The notes: a model not told the origin generated them from the sequence alone. DNA of 32,254 nucleotides from Elusimicrobiota bacterium (GCA_016209035.1 JACQWX010000019.1:1-32254); one strand, 5' to 3'. Positions 8,761-16,800 are shown, numbered from the stretch's first letter. Program-made: numbers and translations.

Positions 8761-8805
8761 ATGCGACAGCCTCGTAAAGTTTTGTCGCATATGAGGGTGT
8801 CGCAT
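8761..8805. promoter_or_regulatory. Three-copy TGTCGCAT element before the recQ stub
   Basis: ATGCGACA (8761-8768) and TGTCGCAT (8783-8790) form perfect 8-base inverted arms with a 14-base spacer, and a third TGTCGCAT follows at 8798-8805. The array ends 11 bases before the ATG of the recQ-like stub. The layout is typical of a repressor operator; no cognate regulator is evident nearby. Confidence 0.45.
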
Positions 8806-8816
8806 AACCGATCCGC

Positions 8817-8948
8817 ATGAGCTCTGAAGATGCGCTTCGCCGACGCTGGGGCTACGATTCCTTCCGGCCGCTCTCAAGGCCTTCGGGGTTCAAGCCGCGG
8901 GCGACGAGGCCGGGCCGGATGTTGCCGCCGGGGACGCGAATTTATTAA
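8817..8948 (+). pseudogene. RecQ-like helicase, 5' stub truncated at the right repeat
   Basis: ATG 8817 opens a frame starting MSSEDALRRRWGYDSFRPL, which matches the conserved beginning of RecQ-family helicases (the aromatic GYDSFRP motif 0 region just before the Q that binds adenine). At base 8875 the sequence changes abruptly into the 111-bp repeat, and the frame runs on as unrelated Arg/Pro-rich residues to a TAA at 8946-8948. Everything after the first 19 codons or so is missing, including motifs I-VI, so the gene is dead here. The cut exactly at the repeat edge marks the right end of the inserted DNA. Confidence 0.6.
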
Positions 8949-8985
8949 CATAGCTCGAGCGCAATAGCAGCGGGGAGGGGTGATG
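8875..8985 (+). repeat. 111-bp direct repeat, right copy
   Basis: Perfect copy of 4579-4689. Here it supplies the promoter-like box, the GGGGAGGGG ribosome-binding site and the ATG of the TPR gene. Base 8874 is T against C at 4578, and 8986 is C against G at 4690. Confidence 0.95.
8922..8951 (+). promoter_or_regulatory. Promoter-like box for the TPR-fumarase-sirtuin genes
   Basis: TTGCCG (8922-8927), 18-base spacer, TAACAT (8946-8951). The box GAATTTATTAACAT resembles GAATTTGTTAATAT before aor and nuoE. An expected start near 8958 would leave a leader of about 25 bases before the ATG at 8983. Support comes from the shared box rather than from closeness to a sigma-70 consensus. Confidence 0.45.
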
Positions 8986-9642
8986 CTCCAGAAATACCGC
9001 CAAGAGATCGATTCCTTGAAGGAGATGGTGGTCCATAAGAAGCTGATCGAGCACCTCGAGCACAACCTGGTCGAGCATCACGACGAGCTCGCCTCCTTGC
9101 TGTCCCTGGGCGACATCTTCTACACCTACGGCCTCCTCGACAAGGCGGTCGAGGTCTACGAGGACATCATCAAGGCGCGCCCGGATGTCGCGCTGGCCTA
9201 CTACCATCTGGGGACCTCCCTGTATCGCATGGGCCACCTCTCGAGGGCGATCGAGACGCTGGAAAAGGGGTTCTCCTTGAACAAGAACATCGCCATGTTC
9301 CTATACTGGCTGGGCGTGGCCTACTATCACAAGGGCGACAAGAAGCGCGCGGAGAGGCACTTCCTGGACCTTCTCAAGGTGAGCCCCCAGTCGAAGATGG
9401 CCTACTATCACCTGGCCATCATCGCCATCGCCAAGGCAGACAACAAGAGGAGCATCCAGTACCTCGAGAAGCTGCTCGAGATCGACGGGAAGGACACGGC
9501 GGCCCTCTACCACCTGGCCGCGGCCTACATGAACACCCACCAGACGACGCCCGCCCTCGTGACGCTCAGGAAACTGCTGGAGACGGACCCCAAGGACATC
9601 CGCGCCAAGGCGTTGATGGACCTCATGCACAGCGAGGTCTGA
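8983..9642 (+). CDS. Tetratricopeptide-repeat protein
   Basis: A 219-residue cytoplasmic-looking protein with no signal peptide. About four to five TPR units follow one another from around residue 35, for example [58 protein letters not shown] and [18 protein letters not shown], each closed by an acidic/Pro segment. TPR arrays form helical scaffolds for protein-protein contacts, and no enzymatic domain is present. The ATG at 8983 is preferred over the adjacent GTG at 8980 because GGGGAGG then lies at a proper distance. Fumarase follows after 16 bases, so they are probably co-transcribed. The start codon lies in the 111-bp repeat. The partner is unknown. Confidence 0.88.
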   Translation: MLQKYRQEIDSLKEMVVHKKLIEHLEHNLVEHHDELASLLSLGDIFYTYGLLDKAVEVYEDIIKARPDVALAYYHLGTSLYRMGHLSRAIETLEKGFSLNKNIAMFLYWLGVAYYHKGDKKRAERHFLDLLKVSPQSKMAYYHLAIIAIAKADNKRSIQYLEKLLEIDGKDTAALYHLAAAYMNTHQTTPALVTLRKLLETDPKDIRAKALMDLMHSEV

Positions 9643-9658
9643 AGCAAGGAGCCCGACC

Positions 9659-11311
9659 ATGCCGACCGCGACCCAGGCCCGAGTCTCCGACGACACCGCC
9701 AAGCCTTTCCGCTACCAGGAACCGTTCCCGCTGAAGAAGAAGCGCGTCAAGTACCGCCTCTTGGACCGCAGGCTGGTCCGGGCAGCGCGCTTCCAGGGCG
9801 CCGAGGTCCTGCTGGTCAAGCCCGAGGCGCTCTCGGAGCTGGCCTACCAGGCGGTGCGCGACGTTTCGTTCCTGATGAGGACCTCGCATCAGGAGCAAGT
9901 GGCCGCCATCTTGAGGGACCCTGATGCTTCGGAAAATGACAAGGCCGTGGCCCTGGCCCTGCTGTGGAACTCGGCCATCTCGGCCAAGTTCGAGCTGCCG
10001 TCCTGCCAGGACACCGGGACCGCGACCGTAGTCGCCAAGAAAGGCCAGGCTGTTTGGACGGGCGGCAGGGACGCGGAGCATCTGTCCCAGGGGATTTGGA
10101 AAGCCTACGCCAACCACAACCTGCGGTATTCGCAGGTGGCGCCGCTCACCATGTATGACGAAGCCAACACCGGCAACAACCTGCCCGCCCAGATCGACAT
10201 CTACGCCGCCGAGGGCATGCAGTACGATTTCCTCTTCATCACCAAGGGCGGAGGCTCCACCAACAAGACGGGGCTCTTCATGGAGACCAAGGCCAGGCTC
10301 TCTCCCGCGGCCCTCAAGCCCTTCCTGGTCGAGAAGATGAAGGCATTGGGCACCGCGGCCTGCCCGCCGTACCATATCGCGATCGTGGTGGGCGGCACTT
10401 CCCCCGAAGCGTGCCTTAAGACCGTGAAATTGGCATCCGCAGGATACTTGGACGGCCTTCCGACCAAGGGGAACACCCATGGCCAGGCGTTCCGGGATAC
10501 CGCCTTCGAGCGGGAACTGTGGGAGGCCGCCTGCAAGATAGGCTATGGGGCGCAGTTCGGCGGCAAGTATTTCGCTCACGACGTCAGGGTCGTGCGTCTG
10601 CCGCGGCACGGGGCCTCAACCCCCATCGGGATCGGGGTGTCCTGCTCCGCGGACCGCAACATCCTCGGCCGCATCGACAAGGGCGGGGTCTGGCTCGAGG
10701 AGATGGAACGGGACCCCGGCCGCCTCATCCCGCCCGAATTCCGCAAGGAAGGCAAGGACCCCGGCGCCGTGGCCGTCGACCTCGACCGCCCCATGAAGGA
10801 CATCCTGGCCGACCTCTCCAAACACCCGGTGGGCACGCGCCTGCTGCTGACCGGCCGCCTCGTGGTGGCGCGCGACATCGCGCACGCCAAGCTCAAGGAG
10901 CGTCTCGACCGCGGGGAGGGCCTGCCCCAGTACTTCAAGGACCATCCGGTCTACTACGCCGGGCCGGCCAAGAAGCCCGCGGGCAAGCCCTCGGGCTCTT
11001 TCGGCCCCACCACCTCGGGCCGGATGGACGCCTACATCGACGGGTTCATGTCGGCCGGGGGGTCCATGGTCAGCATCGGCAAGGGGAACCGCGCTCGAGC
11101 CGTGACCGACGCCCTCAAGAAGCACGGCGGCTTCTACTTGGGCTCCGTGGGCGGGGCCGCCGCCATCCTAGCCGAGAGGAACATCAAAGGCGTCGAGGTC
11201 CTGGACTACCCCGAGCTCGGGATGGAGTCGGTGTGGGCCATCGACGTTTCGGACTTCCCGGCCGGCATCCTAGTCGACGACAAGGGCAACGACTTCTTCG
11301 CCCAGCTATGA
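9659..11311 (+). CDS. fumA: Class I fumarate hydratase, single-chain [4Fe-4S] form
   Basis: Fumarase interconverts fumarate and L-malate. This 550-residue protein has the alpha-like and beta-like domains of the class I iron-sulfur enzymes in one chain, the FumA/FumB length. Three cysteines expected to hold the [4Fe-4S] cluster are visible in [23 protein letters not shown] and GVSCSADRN. The C-terminal domain has [15 protein letters not shown] and [17 protein letters not shown] (9645-9650) precedes ATG 9659. Class I fumarases are oxygen-sensitive, which fits an anaerobic lifestyle. The stop overlaps the sirtuin start (ATGA), implying translational coupling. A close relative, class I tartrate dehydratase, is less likely given the fumarase-like length and domain fusion. 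Confidence 0.95.
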   Translation: MPTATQARVSDDTAKPFRYQEPFPLKKKRVKYRLLDRRLVRAARFQGAEVLLVKPEALSELAYQAVRDVSFLMRTSHQEQVAAILRDPDASENDKAVALALLWNSAISAKFELPSCQDTGTATVVAKKGQAVWTGGRDAEHLSQGIWKAYANHNLRYSQVAPLTMYDEANTGNNLPAQIDIYAAEGMQYDFLFITKGGGSTNKTGLFMETKARLSPAALKPFLVEKMKALGTAACPPYHIAIVVGGTSPEACLKTVKLASAGYLDGLPTKGNTHGQAFRDTAFERELWEAACKIGYGAQFGGKYFAHDVRVVRLPRHGASTPIGIGVSCSADRNILGRIDKGGVWLEEMERDPGRLIPPEFRKEGKDPGAVAVDLDRPMKDILADLSKHPVGTRLLLTGRLVVARDIAHAKLKERLDRGEGLPQYFKDHPVYYAGPAKKPAGKPSGSFGPTTSGRMDAYIDGFMSAGGSMVSIGKGNRARAVTDALKKHGGFYLGSVGGAAAILAERNIKGVEVLDYPELGMESVWAIDVSDFPAGILVDDKGNDFFAQL

Positions 11312-12084
11312 TGGTGCCAGGCTTGGATCAGGGTCTCGGAGAGAGGGCTCAAGCCAGGCACCTCCTGGGCCGCCTGGTCCAGGAGCGCCTGCGGGTCTCG
11401 CAGCGGCCTCGCGCCCTGACGGGCGCGGGCGCCTCGGCCGAGAGCGGCATCCCTGTCTTCCGAGGCGCGGACGGCTGGTGGAGGAATCGTCGCGCCGAGG
11501 AGCTGGCAACTCCTGAGGCTTTCAGCCGAGATCCCAAGACGGTCTGGGAATGGTACGACTACCGCAGGGACATCATAGCCAAGGCCAAGCCCAATCTGTG
11601 CCACGAATTCTTAGCGCGGATGGAGAACATCCATCCGCGCTGGCACACCATTACCCAGAACGTGGACGGCCTGCATCAGAGGGCCGGCAGCAGCAGGGTC
11701 TTGGAGCTGCACGGCAGCATCTGGCAGGTGCGCTGCACGGCCTGCGACGTCGATTACGAGGATGAGCGGGTCCCCATCCCCATCCTTCCATCGTGCAGGA
11801 CATGCGGCGGCTTGGTGCGGCCCGGCGTGGTCTGGTTCGGGGAATCCCTGCCTCAGGACGTCCTTCAGCGGGCCTTCGCCTTGGCCGAGGACTCGGACCT
11901 CTTCTTCGTGGTGGGGACCTCCGGGGTGGTCGAGCCCGCGGCCTCGTTGGCGCGGGTCGCCAAGTCAGCCGGGGCATTCGTAGTCGAAATCAACCCCGAG
12001 CCGTCGGCCTTGACGCCGGCGGCGGACGCCTTCCTCCAGGGCAAGGCCGGCGAAGTCTTCGAGCGCCTGCTCGGCCTGGGTTGA
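11308..12084 (+). CDS. cobB: Sirtuin NAD-dependent deacylase (class III pattern)
   Basis: NAD-dependent lysine deacylase of 258 residues. NAD-binding [15 protein letters not shown], the catalytic region [12 protein letters not shown] followed by LELHGS (catalytic His), a zinc site CTAC...CRTC, and [12 protein letters not shown] are all present. WYDYRR fits the Tyr-x-x-Arg pair that lets SIRT5/CobB-type enzymes remove acidic acyl groups such as succinyl, so desuccinylase activity is plausible (inference). Tandem ATGs at 11308 and 11311 overlap the fumarase TGA. The tight coupling to a TCA-cycle enzyme suggests that it tunes central metabolism, perhaps by deacylating it. Confidence 0.94.
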   Translation: MMVPGLDQGLGERAQARHLLGRLVQERLRVSQRPRALTGAGASAESGIPVFRGADGWWRNRRAEELATPEAFSRDPKTVWEWYDYRRDIIAKAKPNLCHEFLARMENIHPRWHTITQNVDGLHQRAGSSRVLELHGSIWQVRCTACDVDYEDERVPIPILPSCRTCGGLVRPGVVWFGESLPQDVLQRAFALAEDSDLFFVVGTSGVVEPAASLARVAKSAGAFVVEINPEPSALTPAADAFLQGKAGEVFERLLGLG

Positions 12085-12109
12085 TTGCGCGTCGGGATTA
12101 TGTTATCTA
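12081..12109 (+). promoter_or_regulatory. Weak promoter candidate for the barrel-like protein
   Basis: TTGATT (12081-12086) overlaps the sirtuin stop and is followed after 17 bases by TATCTA (12104-12109). The match to consensus is only fair. It would give a very short leader beginning around the AGGAGG site at 12118-12123. Confidence 0.25.
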
Positions 12110-12128
12110 TGGGGGCAAGGAGGAAGAC

Positions 12129-13097
12129 ATGACCATGAGAGGGCTCGCTTTGGCGGCTTGGCTCGTCGCGTCGTCGGGGGCGGCGTCCGCATTCGAGCGA
12201 TGGAGCGTGGTGACGGATCCGCTCGACGCCGCCACCAGGATCACGCAGCTCATCGCCGCCGATGCGCCCCTGCCGATGACGAATTCCCAGAAGGGCAAGT
12301 GGCAGGTCTCCATCAGGCCCGTCTACTTCCAGGTCTCGCAGGTGCTCAGGAACCCGGACGGCCTGGAATCGTTCTTCCGCGGGCAGGGCCTTGAGGGGGC
12401 AGGGGGCAGCGCTCTTTTCAGCTACGCCTTCAGCGACAAGTGGCAAGTCTACGGGAGCTTCTCAGGCTCCCAGATGTACGGCGACATCGTCGGAAAGTAC
12501 GGCCTGTGCGGCCCTGACCCGCCGCGGCAAAGGGCCAGCGACATGCCCGACATCGTGAAGTTCGACGGGACCAACCGGGTCCTTACCTTCCATGCCGGGC
12601 TCGGATACGATCTCGTCGAGGGCAAGCAGTGGTCCATCGAGGCGTTGGGAGGGCTGTTCGTGCAGAACTACGATTCTAAGATGGTGATGGTGCCTCTGGG
12701 CGACGAGACGCTCTACAAGCAGCCCTACCTCGACATCTCCGGGAGCGGGACCCTGCTTGGCGCCTCAGCCGGAGCCTTCGTCTCCAGGAACCTGGGCAAG
12801 CATTTCAGCGTGGCCCCCTACGCCTTGATCGGGTTCAATTTCTCCCTGCCGGAGATCGGGTACACGATCAAATCGAACGCCGCCGGAGTCACCGAGCCTC
12901 CCGTGGGATACGGCGAGCGCGGACCAGCCGGAAGCCGGATATTCCCTACGCTCGGCCTCAACTTGACCTACCGGCCCTGGGACTTGACCGCCGGCATCGG
13001 AGGACTCCTCACCTCGTTCTATTCGGAAGAAATCTACGCGGGCCTCAAGCTGACGAAGTTCTCGCTCTCCTGGGCCTTCGGCCCAGGGGCCGACTGA
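12129..13097 (+). CDS. Exported beta-barrel-like outer membrane protein
   Basis: A 322-residue protein with a clear signal peptide: MTMRGLALAAWLVASSGAASA, with likely cleavage after ASA. The remainder alternates hydrophobic and polar residues in strand-like runs rich in Tyr, Gly and aromatic ends, for example KWQVSIRPVYFQVSQV, ALFSYAFSDKWQVYGSFSG, LGYDLVEGKQWSIEALGGLF and FPTLGLNLTYRPWDL. It closes with LKLTKFSLSWAFG, as expected for a porin-like barrel. I cannot name a family. AGGAGG at 12118-12123 supports ATG 12129 over the ATG at 12135. It follows the sirtuin by 44 bases and converges with the histidine kinase gene. Confidence 0.75.
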   Translation: MTMRGLALAAWLVASSGAASAFERWSVVTDPLDAATRITQLIAADAPLPMTNSQKGKWQVSIRPVYFQVSQVLRNPDGLESFFRGQGLEGAGGSALFSYAFSDKWQVYGSFSGSQMYGDIVGKYGLCGPDPPRQRASDMPDIVKFDGTNRVLTFHAGLGYDLVEGKQWSIEALGGLFVQNYDSKMVMVPLGDETLYKQPYLDISGSGTLLGASAGAFVSRNLGKHFSVAPYALIGFNFSLPEIGYTIKSNAAGVTEPPVGYGERGPAGSRIFPTLGLNLTYRPWDLTAGIGGLLTSFYSEEIYAGLKLTKFSLSWAFGPGAD

Positions 13098-13099
13098 GC

Positions 13100-13134
13100 G
13101 GCCGGAATCGTCAGCCCGGCCGGGATAATATTTT
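13100..13134. terminator. Possible terminator between convergent genes
   Basis: GGCCGG (13100-13105) can pair with CCGGCC (13116-13121) over a 10-base loop, followed by GGGATAATATTTT. The T run is short and separated from the stem, so support is modest; the position between two convergent stops is right. Confidence 0.35.
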
Positions 13135-14656
13135 AGCCTTTCCGGGTAACGTTCGCGGGGGCCGGCCTGCGTCTGGGAAGCGTGATGGTGAAGGTGGTGC
13201 CCTGCCCCACGGCCGAATCGACCTCGATCTTCCCCCCGTGTTCCCGGATGATCTTCTGGGTCACGGAGAGCCCGAGTCCCGTTCCCTTGGAGCCCTTGGT
13301 GCTGAAGAACGCCCGGAAGAGGGATTTCCGGGTCGCCTCGTCCATGCCGCACCCCTGGTCCGCCACTTCCACGGCCACGGCGTCGTCGTCGGCGCGCCGC
13401 GTGCGGACCTCTACCTCGGCGGCCTCGCGGCCCTCGCACGCGTCGAGCGCGTTGCCGACAAGATTGAGCACGCAGCGATAGACACCCTGGCCGTCGAATT
13501 CGGCCTTGCCGAGCCCCGCCTCAGGCATATAGCGCAGGGCCAATCCACGCTCGGCGGCTTTGGCAAGCATCAAGTCGACCACGCTCTGGACCAGCTCGTT
13601 GAAGTCGCGCTCCTCGTATTCCGGCTGACGGTCCTTGGCGTAGGTCAGCATGTCCATGACCAGGCCCTTCAAGAGCTCGAGGTTCCTGTCGACCATCCCG
13701 ATGCTCCGGTCCGGGACGTCGGCCCCGGACTTCTTGATGGAGGACTTGAGGAGGTACATGCCTCCGTTCAAGCCGTTGAGCATGTTCTTGATGCAGTGGG
13801 CCACCCCTGCCACGGCCTCGCCGATGGCGGCCAGGCGTTCCGCCTTGAGCGCCTCCTGGGAGAGCAGGGCGTTTTGGATGGCGACCGCGATCTGGTCCGC
13901 CACGGCTTCGGCGAGCGCCAGGTCGTGCCGGGTGAAGCCCGCCGCGGACTTCTTGTTGACGAGCTCGAGCGCGCCGATGCAGGCGTCTTCCACGGTCAGG
14001 GGCACGCAGAGGATCGACCTGGTCAGGAAGCCGGACTCGTCGTCGGCCTTCCTGGAGAACCGGGCGTCCTCGCGGGGGCTGTTCACGATCAGGGCCACGC
14101 GCTTGGCCACGCACTCGCCCACGATGCCCTCGCCCTTGGCGAGGCGAAGGCTCTTGAGCTTCGCGGCGTGCCCTTCCGTGACCACGAAGCGGAACACGAG
14201 GCCGCCTTCCTTGTCCCGGAGCGCGATCGTAGCCCCCTCGGCGTCCAGCGTCTCCCCGGCTATGCGGATGACCATGGCCAGGAGCTTGTCGAGGTCGTGC
14301 GTGGCGCTGTGGATGAGCCTCGCGGTGTCCACGAGGCCGTGGAGTTCGACGTCGTGGAGCCGCTCGGACTGGTCCGTCTTCCTCCTGCCCCGCGCCTTGG
14401 GGGCCGCCGGGCCGCTCTTGACCAAGATAAGGCTCCCGCACCCGCAGGCCACCTGCGTGTCGACGCGGAACTTGGAGAGGTCGTATTCCCGGCCGCAGGA
14501 AGGGCAGGCCATCCGCCCTCTATCGGAGAATATCCTGCGGTAGGAGAGCCACGCGAGGACCTTGAGCCCCTCGCCGCACGGGCAAGCCACCGTGGCGTCG
14601 CCGTCCGACCTGGCGACTTCGTGGCGGCGCGAGCACTTGGGACATTCGACCAGCAT
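13133..14656 (-). CDS. Soluble sensor histidine kinase: two zinc ribbons, GAF, HisKA/HATPase
   Basis: Predicted cytoplasmic sensor kinase of 507 residues. Two Cys4 ribbon-like motifs open the protein (Cys5/Cys8 with Cys25/Cys27, and Cys51/Cys54 with Cys71/Cys73). A GAF domain follows (about 110-265). The dimerisation/phosphoacceptor helix carries VAHCIKNMLNG with His287, and the ATPase domain has NLVGNALDA (N box), DQGCGMD (G1), FFSTKGSKGTGLGL (F and G2) and GQGTTFTITLP. No transmembrane helix is seen. The ATG at 14656 gives a start, MLVECPKC, directly at the ribbon; a TTG at 14686 would add ten residues. No response regulator is adjacent on this strand, but several stand-alone receivers lie at 26900-32086. 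The ligand is unknown; the ribbons may bind Zn or a redox signal. Confidence 0.88.
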   Translation of the reverse strand: MLVECPKCSRRHEVARSDGDATVACPCGEGLKVLAWLSYRRIFSDRGRMACPSCGREYDLSKFRVDTQVACGCGSLILVKSGPAAPKARGRRKTDQSERLHDVELHGLVDTARLIHSATHDLDKLLAMVIRIAGETLDAEGATIALRDKEGGLVFRFVVTEGHAAKLKSLRLAKGEGIVGECVAKRVALIVNSPREDARFSRKADDESGFLTRSILCVPLTVEDACIGALELVNKKSAAGFTRHDLALAEAVADQIAVAIQNALLSQEALKAERLAAIGEAVAGVAHCIKNMLNGLNGGMYLLKSSIKKSGADVPDRSIGMVDRNLELLKGLVMDMLTYAKDRQPEYEERDFNELVQSVVDLMLAKAAERGLALRYMPEAGLGKAEFDGQGVYRCVLNLVGNALDACEGREAAEVEVRTRRADDDAVAVEVADQGCGMDEATRKSLFRAFFSTKGSKGTGLGLSVTQKIIREHGGKIEVDSAVGQGTTFTITLPRRRPAPANVTRKG

Positions 14657-14704
14657 GGGGTCCGTGAGCCTCACCCCATGATACAAAAAAGGGGCAGGGT
14701 TCCG

Positions 14705-14734
14705 TTGCCGCCGTTTTATGGAATTTGTTAATAT
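14705..14734 (+). promoter_or_regulatory. Promoter-like box upstream of aor
   Basis: TTGCCG (14705-14710), 18 bases, TAATAT (14729-14734), containing GAATTTGTTAATAT. The 14-base core is identical to that before the nuoE-like gene (17094-17107) and close to the one in the 111-bp repeats. A start near 14741 would give a leader of about 62 bases. Confidence 0.5.
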
Positions 14735-14802
14735 CGGACAGCGCGCCGAAAGGGCTTAAGCGGCCGCAGAGTCACGTCCCCAGAGGGAATCGAGGGAACG
14801 CC
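14735..14802 (+). promoter_or_regulatory. Conserved aor leader with hairpin over AGAGGG
   Basis: This leader shares with that of nuoE (17108-17160) the ordered blocks AGCGGCCGC, AGTC and CAGAGGGAATC. TCCC and GGGA can pair around CAGA, covering the AGAGGG. In aor a second purine run, GAGGG, lies six bases before the ATG and is likely the working ribosome-binding site. The conservation suggests a shared post-transcriptional control or a recent duplication of the upstream region. Confidence 0.4.
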
Positions 14803-16641
14803 ATGAAAGGATGGACCGGGAATATCCTGCGCATCAATCTCTCCAGCAAGACCTTCAAGAGGGAGAGCTATTCCGAGGACTTCGCCAGGAAATGGATCGG
14901 GGGCCGCGGGTTCGCGGTGAAGATCCTTTGGGACGAGCTTGAAGCCGGCGTCGACCCTCTGGGCCCGGACAACAAGCTCGTCGTCGCCCTGGGGCCCATG
15001 GCCGGGATACCGGCCCCGAACTCCGGCAAGACCGTGGTGGCGGCCAAATCCCCGCTGACCGGGACGTACGGCGACGGGAACATCGGCTCCCACATCACCA
15101 TCCAGCTGCGCAAGGCAGGCTATGACGTCATCATCATCGAAGGCAAGAGCGGGACCCCCGAGTACGTCTTCATCGAGGACGACAAGGTCTCCTTCCTCCC
15201 CGCCAAGGGCCTCTGGGGGAAGGGCACTTTTGAGACCCAGAAAGCGCTGGAAATGAAATACGGGAAGACCGCCGGCATCCTGAGCATCGGCCAGGGCGGC
15301 GAGAACAAGGTCCTCTACTCCGTCATCCGCAGCATGGAGGGACGGGCCGGAGGCCGGCCCGGGATGGGCGCGGTCATGGGCTCCAAGAACCTCAAGGCCA
15401 TCGTGGTCAAGGGCACCAAGGAGATACCCATGGAGGACCCCAAGGCGATGAAGGCGCTCGGGGTCGCGGATTTGCGCAAGGTCGGCGAGATGGACAAGAA
15501 GTCCAAATGGTCGGTGCAAGGCACGAACGCGGTCCTGGCCTGGTGCAACGAGATGGCGGCCCTGCCCGTGCGCAACATGCGGTTGACCTCCCACCCGGAC
15601 GCCTGGAAGCTCGACGGACAGCGCACGAGCGAGGCGCGCGTGGCCACCTACGGCTGCCCCCACTGCAGCATGCGCTGCGGGATCGCCGTGCTCGACAAGG
15701 AGGGCCATGAGTCCGAGCTCGATTACGAGAACGTGGGCATGCTGGGGCCGAACCTCGAGATATTCGACATCAAGCAGATGGCCTCCCTGAACTACCTGTG
15801 CGACGATTTCGGCACGGACACCATCTCCACCGGCGCGGTCCTGGCCTTCTACGCGGACGCCATAGACCACGGCGCCGCGGACGGCGATTTCAAGTTCGGG
15901 GACGCCGAGCGGGCCAAGGAGCTCATCCGCATGGCGGCCCTGCGGAACGGGGCCGTCGGCGACATCCTGGCCGACGGGAGCATGCGCATGGCGCGCAAAT
16001 TCGGCAAGGGGTCCGAGGCCTACGCCATGCATTGCAAGGGGCTGGAGCTCTCCGCGTACAACTGCAAGTACGTCCCAGGCCAGGCCCTGGCTTTCGGCGT
16101 GGGGCCCATGGGCGCCCATCACAAGGAGGCCTGGATCATCACCTACGAGCTCAAGGAGACCGAGCGCGGCTCCTACGGCCGGGACAAGGCCCAGAAGGTC
16201 GTGGACATCCAGAGGATACGGACCGGCATCTTCGAATCCCTTCCCCTCTGCCGCTTCCCGTGGGTCGAACTCGGCTGGGACCTGAAGAACTATCCCGCTT
16301 ATTTCAACGCCGCCACCGGCTCGCGCTGGACGCTCGATGATTTCTACAAGACGGCCGACAGGATCTGGGCCCTGATGAAGGCCTTCTACGCCAGGGAATT
16401 CCCGAATCTGGACCGGACCGCGGATTACCCGCCCATGGTCTACTTCGACCCGGCCAACGCCGACAAGGAAGGCATCATCAAAGGCAAGCACCTGGAACTC
16501 GACAAGTACGACCAGCTCCTGGACCACTTCTACGACATCCGGGGCTGGGACAAGCGCGGGGTCCCCACCCGCAAGACCATGGAGACCCTGGGACTTAGGC
16601 AGGAGGCCGACGAGCTTCAGAGAATCACCAGGGTGGAATAA
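14803..16641 (+). CDS. aor: Aldehyde:ferredoxin oxidoreductase-family W/Mo enzyme
   Basis: AOR-family tungsto/molybdopterin enzyme of 612 residues, the usual length. It oxidises aldehydes to carboxylates (or acts in reverse) using ferredoxin. The start GWTGNILRINLSS and the cofactor-domain motifs IGGRGFAVKILWDEL, AKSPLTGTYGDGN and GRAGGRPGMGAVMGSKNLKA are typical. The [4Fe-4S] ligands appear as CPHCSMRC with a later Cys in NYLCDDFGTD. GAGGG precedes ATG 14803 by six bases. The family also includes benzoyl-CoA-reductase BamB-like and other oxidoreductases, so the substrate is uncertain. It shares its leader with the nuoEFG-nfnAB genes 500 bases downstream, which suggests that its electrons pass through the same ferredoxin/NAD(P)H pool. 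Confidence 0.93.
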   Translation: MKGWTGNILRINLSSKTFKRESYSEDFARKWIGGRGFAVKILWDELEAGVDPLGPDNKLVVALGPMAGIPAPNSGKTVVAAKSPLTGTYGDGNIGSHITIQLRKAGYDVIIIEGKSGTPEYVFIEDDKVSFLPAKGLWGKGTFETQKALEMKYGKTAGILSIGQGGENKVLYSVIRSMEGRAGGRPGMGAVMGSKNLKAIVVKGTKEIPMEDPKAMKALGVADLRKVGEMDKKSKWSVQGTNAVLAWCNEMAALPVRNMRLTSHPDAWKLDGQRTSEARVATYGCPHCSMRCGIAVLDKEGHESELDYENVGMLGPNLEIFDIKQMASLNYLCDDFGTDTISTGAVLAFYADAIDHGAADGDFKFGDAERAKELIRMAALRNGAVGDILADGSMRMARKFGKGSEAYAMHCKGLELSAYNCKYVPGQALAFGVGPMGAHHKEAWIITYELKETERGSYGRDKAQKVVDIQRIRTGIFESLPLCRFPWVELGWDLKNYPAYFNAATGSRWTLDDFYKTADRIWALMKAFYAREFPNLDRTADYPPMVYFDPANADKEGIIKGKHLELDKYDQLLDHFYDIRGWDKRGVPTRKTMETLGLRQEADELQRITRVE

Positions 16642-16800
16642 TCACGGTCTTGGGGCCTGTGACCGCGTCTCCGACGGGATAGATGCCGGGTTTGTCGACC
16701 GGCGCGGCGAGATAGTGGACATGGACCCCTTCCTCCTCGGCGGCATCGATTTCTTCCGGGTTGGCCGGCAGCCGGCGGGCCCGCCGCTCTGGCCGCGGCC
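16640..16800 (-). pseudogene. Relic of a GltD/NfnB-like flavoprotein
   Basis: On the minus strand one frame reads RRLPANPEEIDAAEEEGVHV, then HYLAAPV, then directly DKPGIYPVGDAVTGPKTVI. These are two well-known segments of GltD/NfnB-type NAD(P)H:acceptor flavoproteins (the region after the second Rossmann fold and the C-terminal FAD-binding GDAVTG motif) joined with the stretch between them deleted. An in-frame stop lies about 20 bases upstream of the homologous part (near 16821), and the other end stops at the aor terminator codon. It is not a copy of the nfnB gene at 22744, which has GGDIIRGGATVI instead. It is interpreted as a decayed gene fragment. Confidence 0.6.

Larger units (their letters stand above)
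4690..8874 (+). mobile_element. 4.2-kb accessory insert between 111-bp direct repeats
   Basis: The segment between the two repeat copies carries ssb, a double-helicase gene, a 33-codon ORF and the first 58 bases of a recQ-like gene. It is compositionally unlike its surroundings: a hand count gives 30 G+C in the 60 bases at 7921-7980 against 41 in 60 at 10021-10080, and codon use is visibly more AT-rich throughout. Removing the insert and one repeat restores a simple regulator-stop-RBS-TPR gene junction, so the insertion is the derived state. I see no integrase, transposase or terminal inverted repeats. Capture of a fragment from another element, integration through the repeat, or a misassembled contig are all possible. 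Confidence 0.6.

Noticed and set aside
4690..8874. Insertion sequence or transposon identity for the insert
   Set aside because: No transposase, integrase or terminal inverted repeats were seen, and 111-bp direct repeats are too long for a target-site duplication.
8980..9642. GTG at 8980 as start of the TPR protein
   Set aside because: It would leave almost no space after the GGGGAGG ribosome-binding site; ATG 8983 is better placed.
14725..14802. N-terminal extension of the aldehyde oxidoreductase
   Set aside because: The upstream in-frame part is Arg/Pro-rich without homology and overlaps the conserved promoter-leader; ATG 14803 has GAGGG at proper distance.
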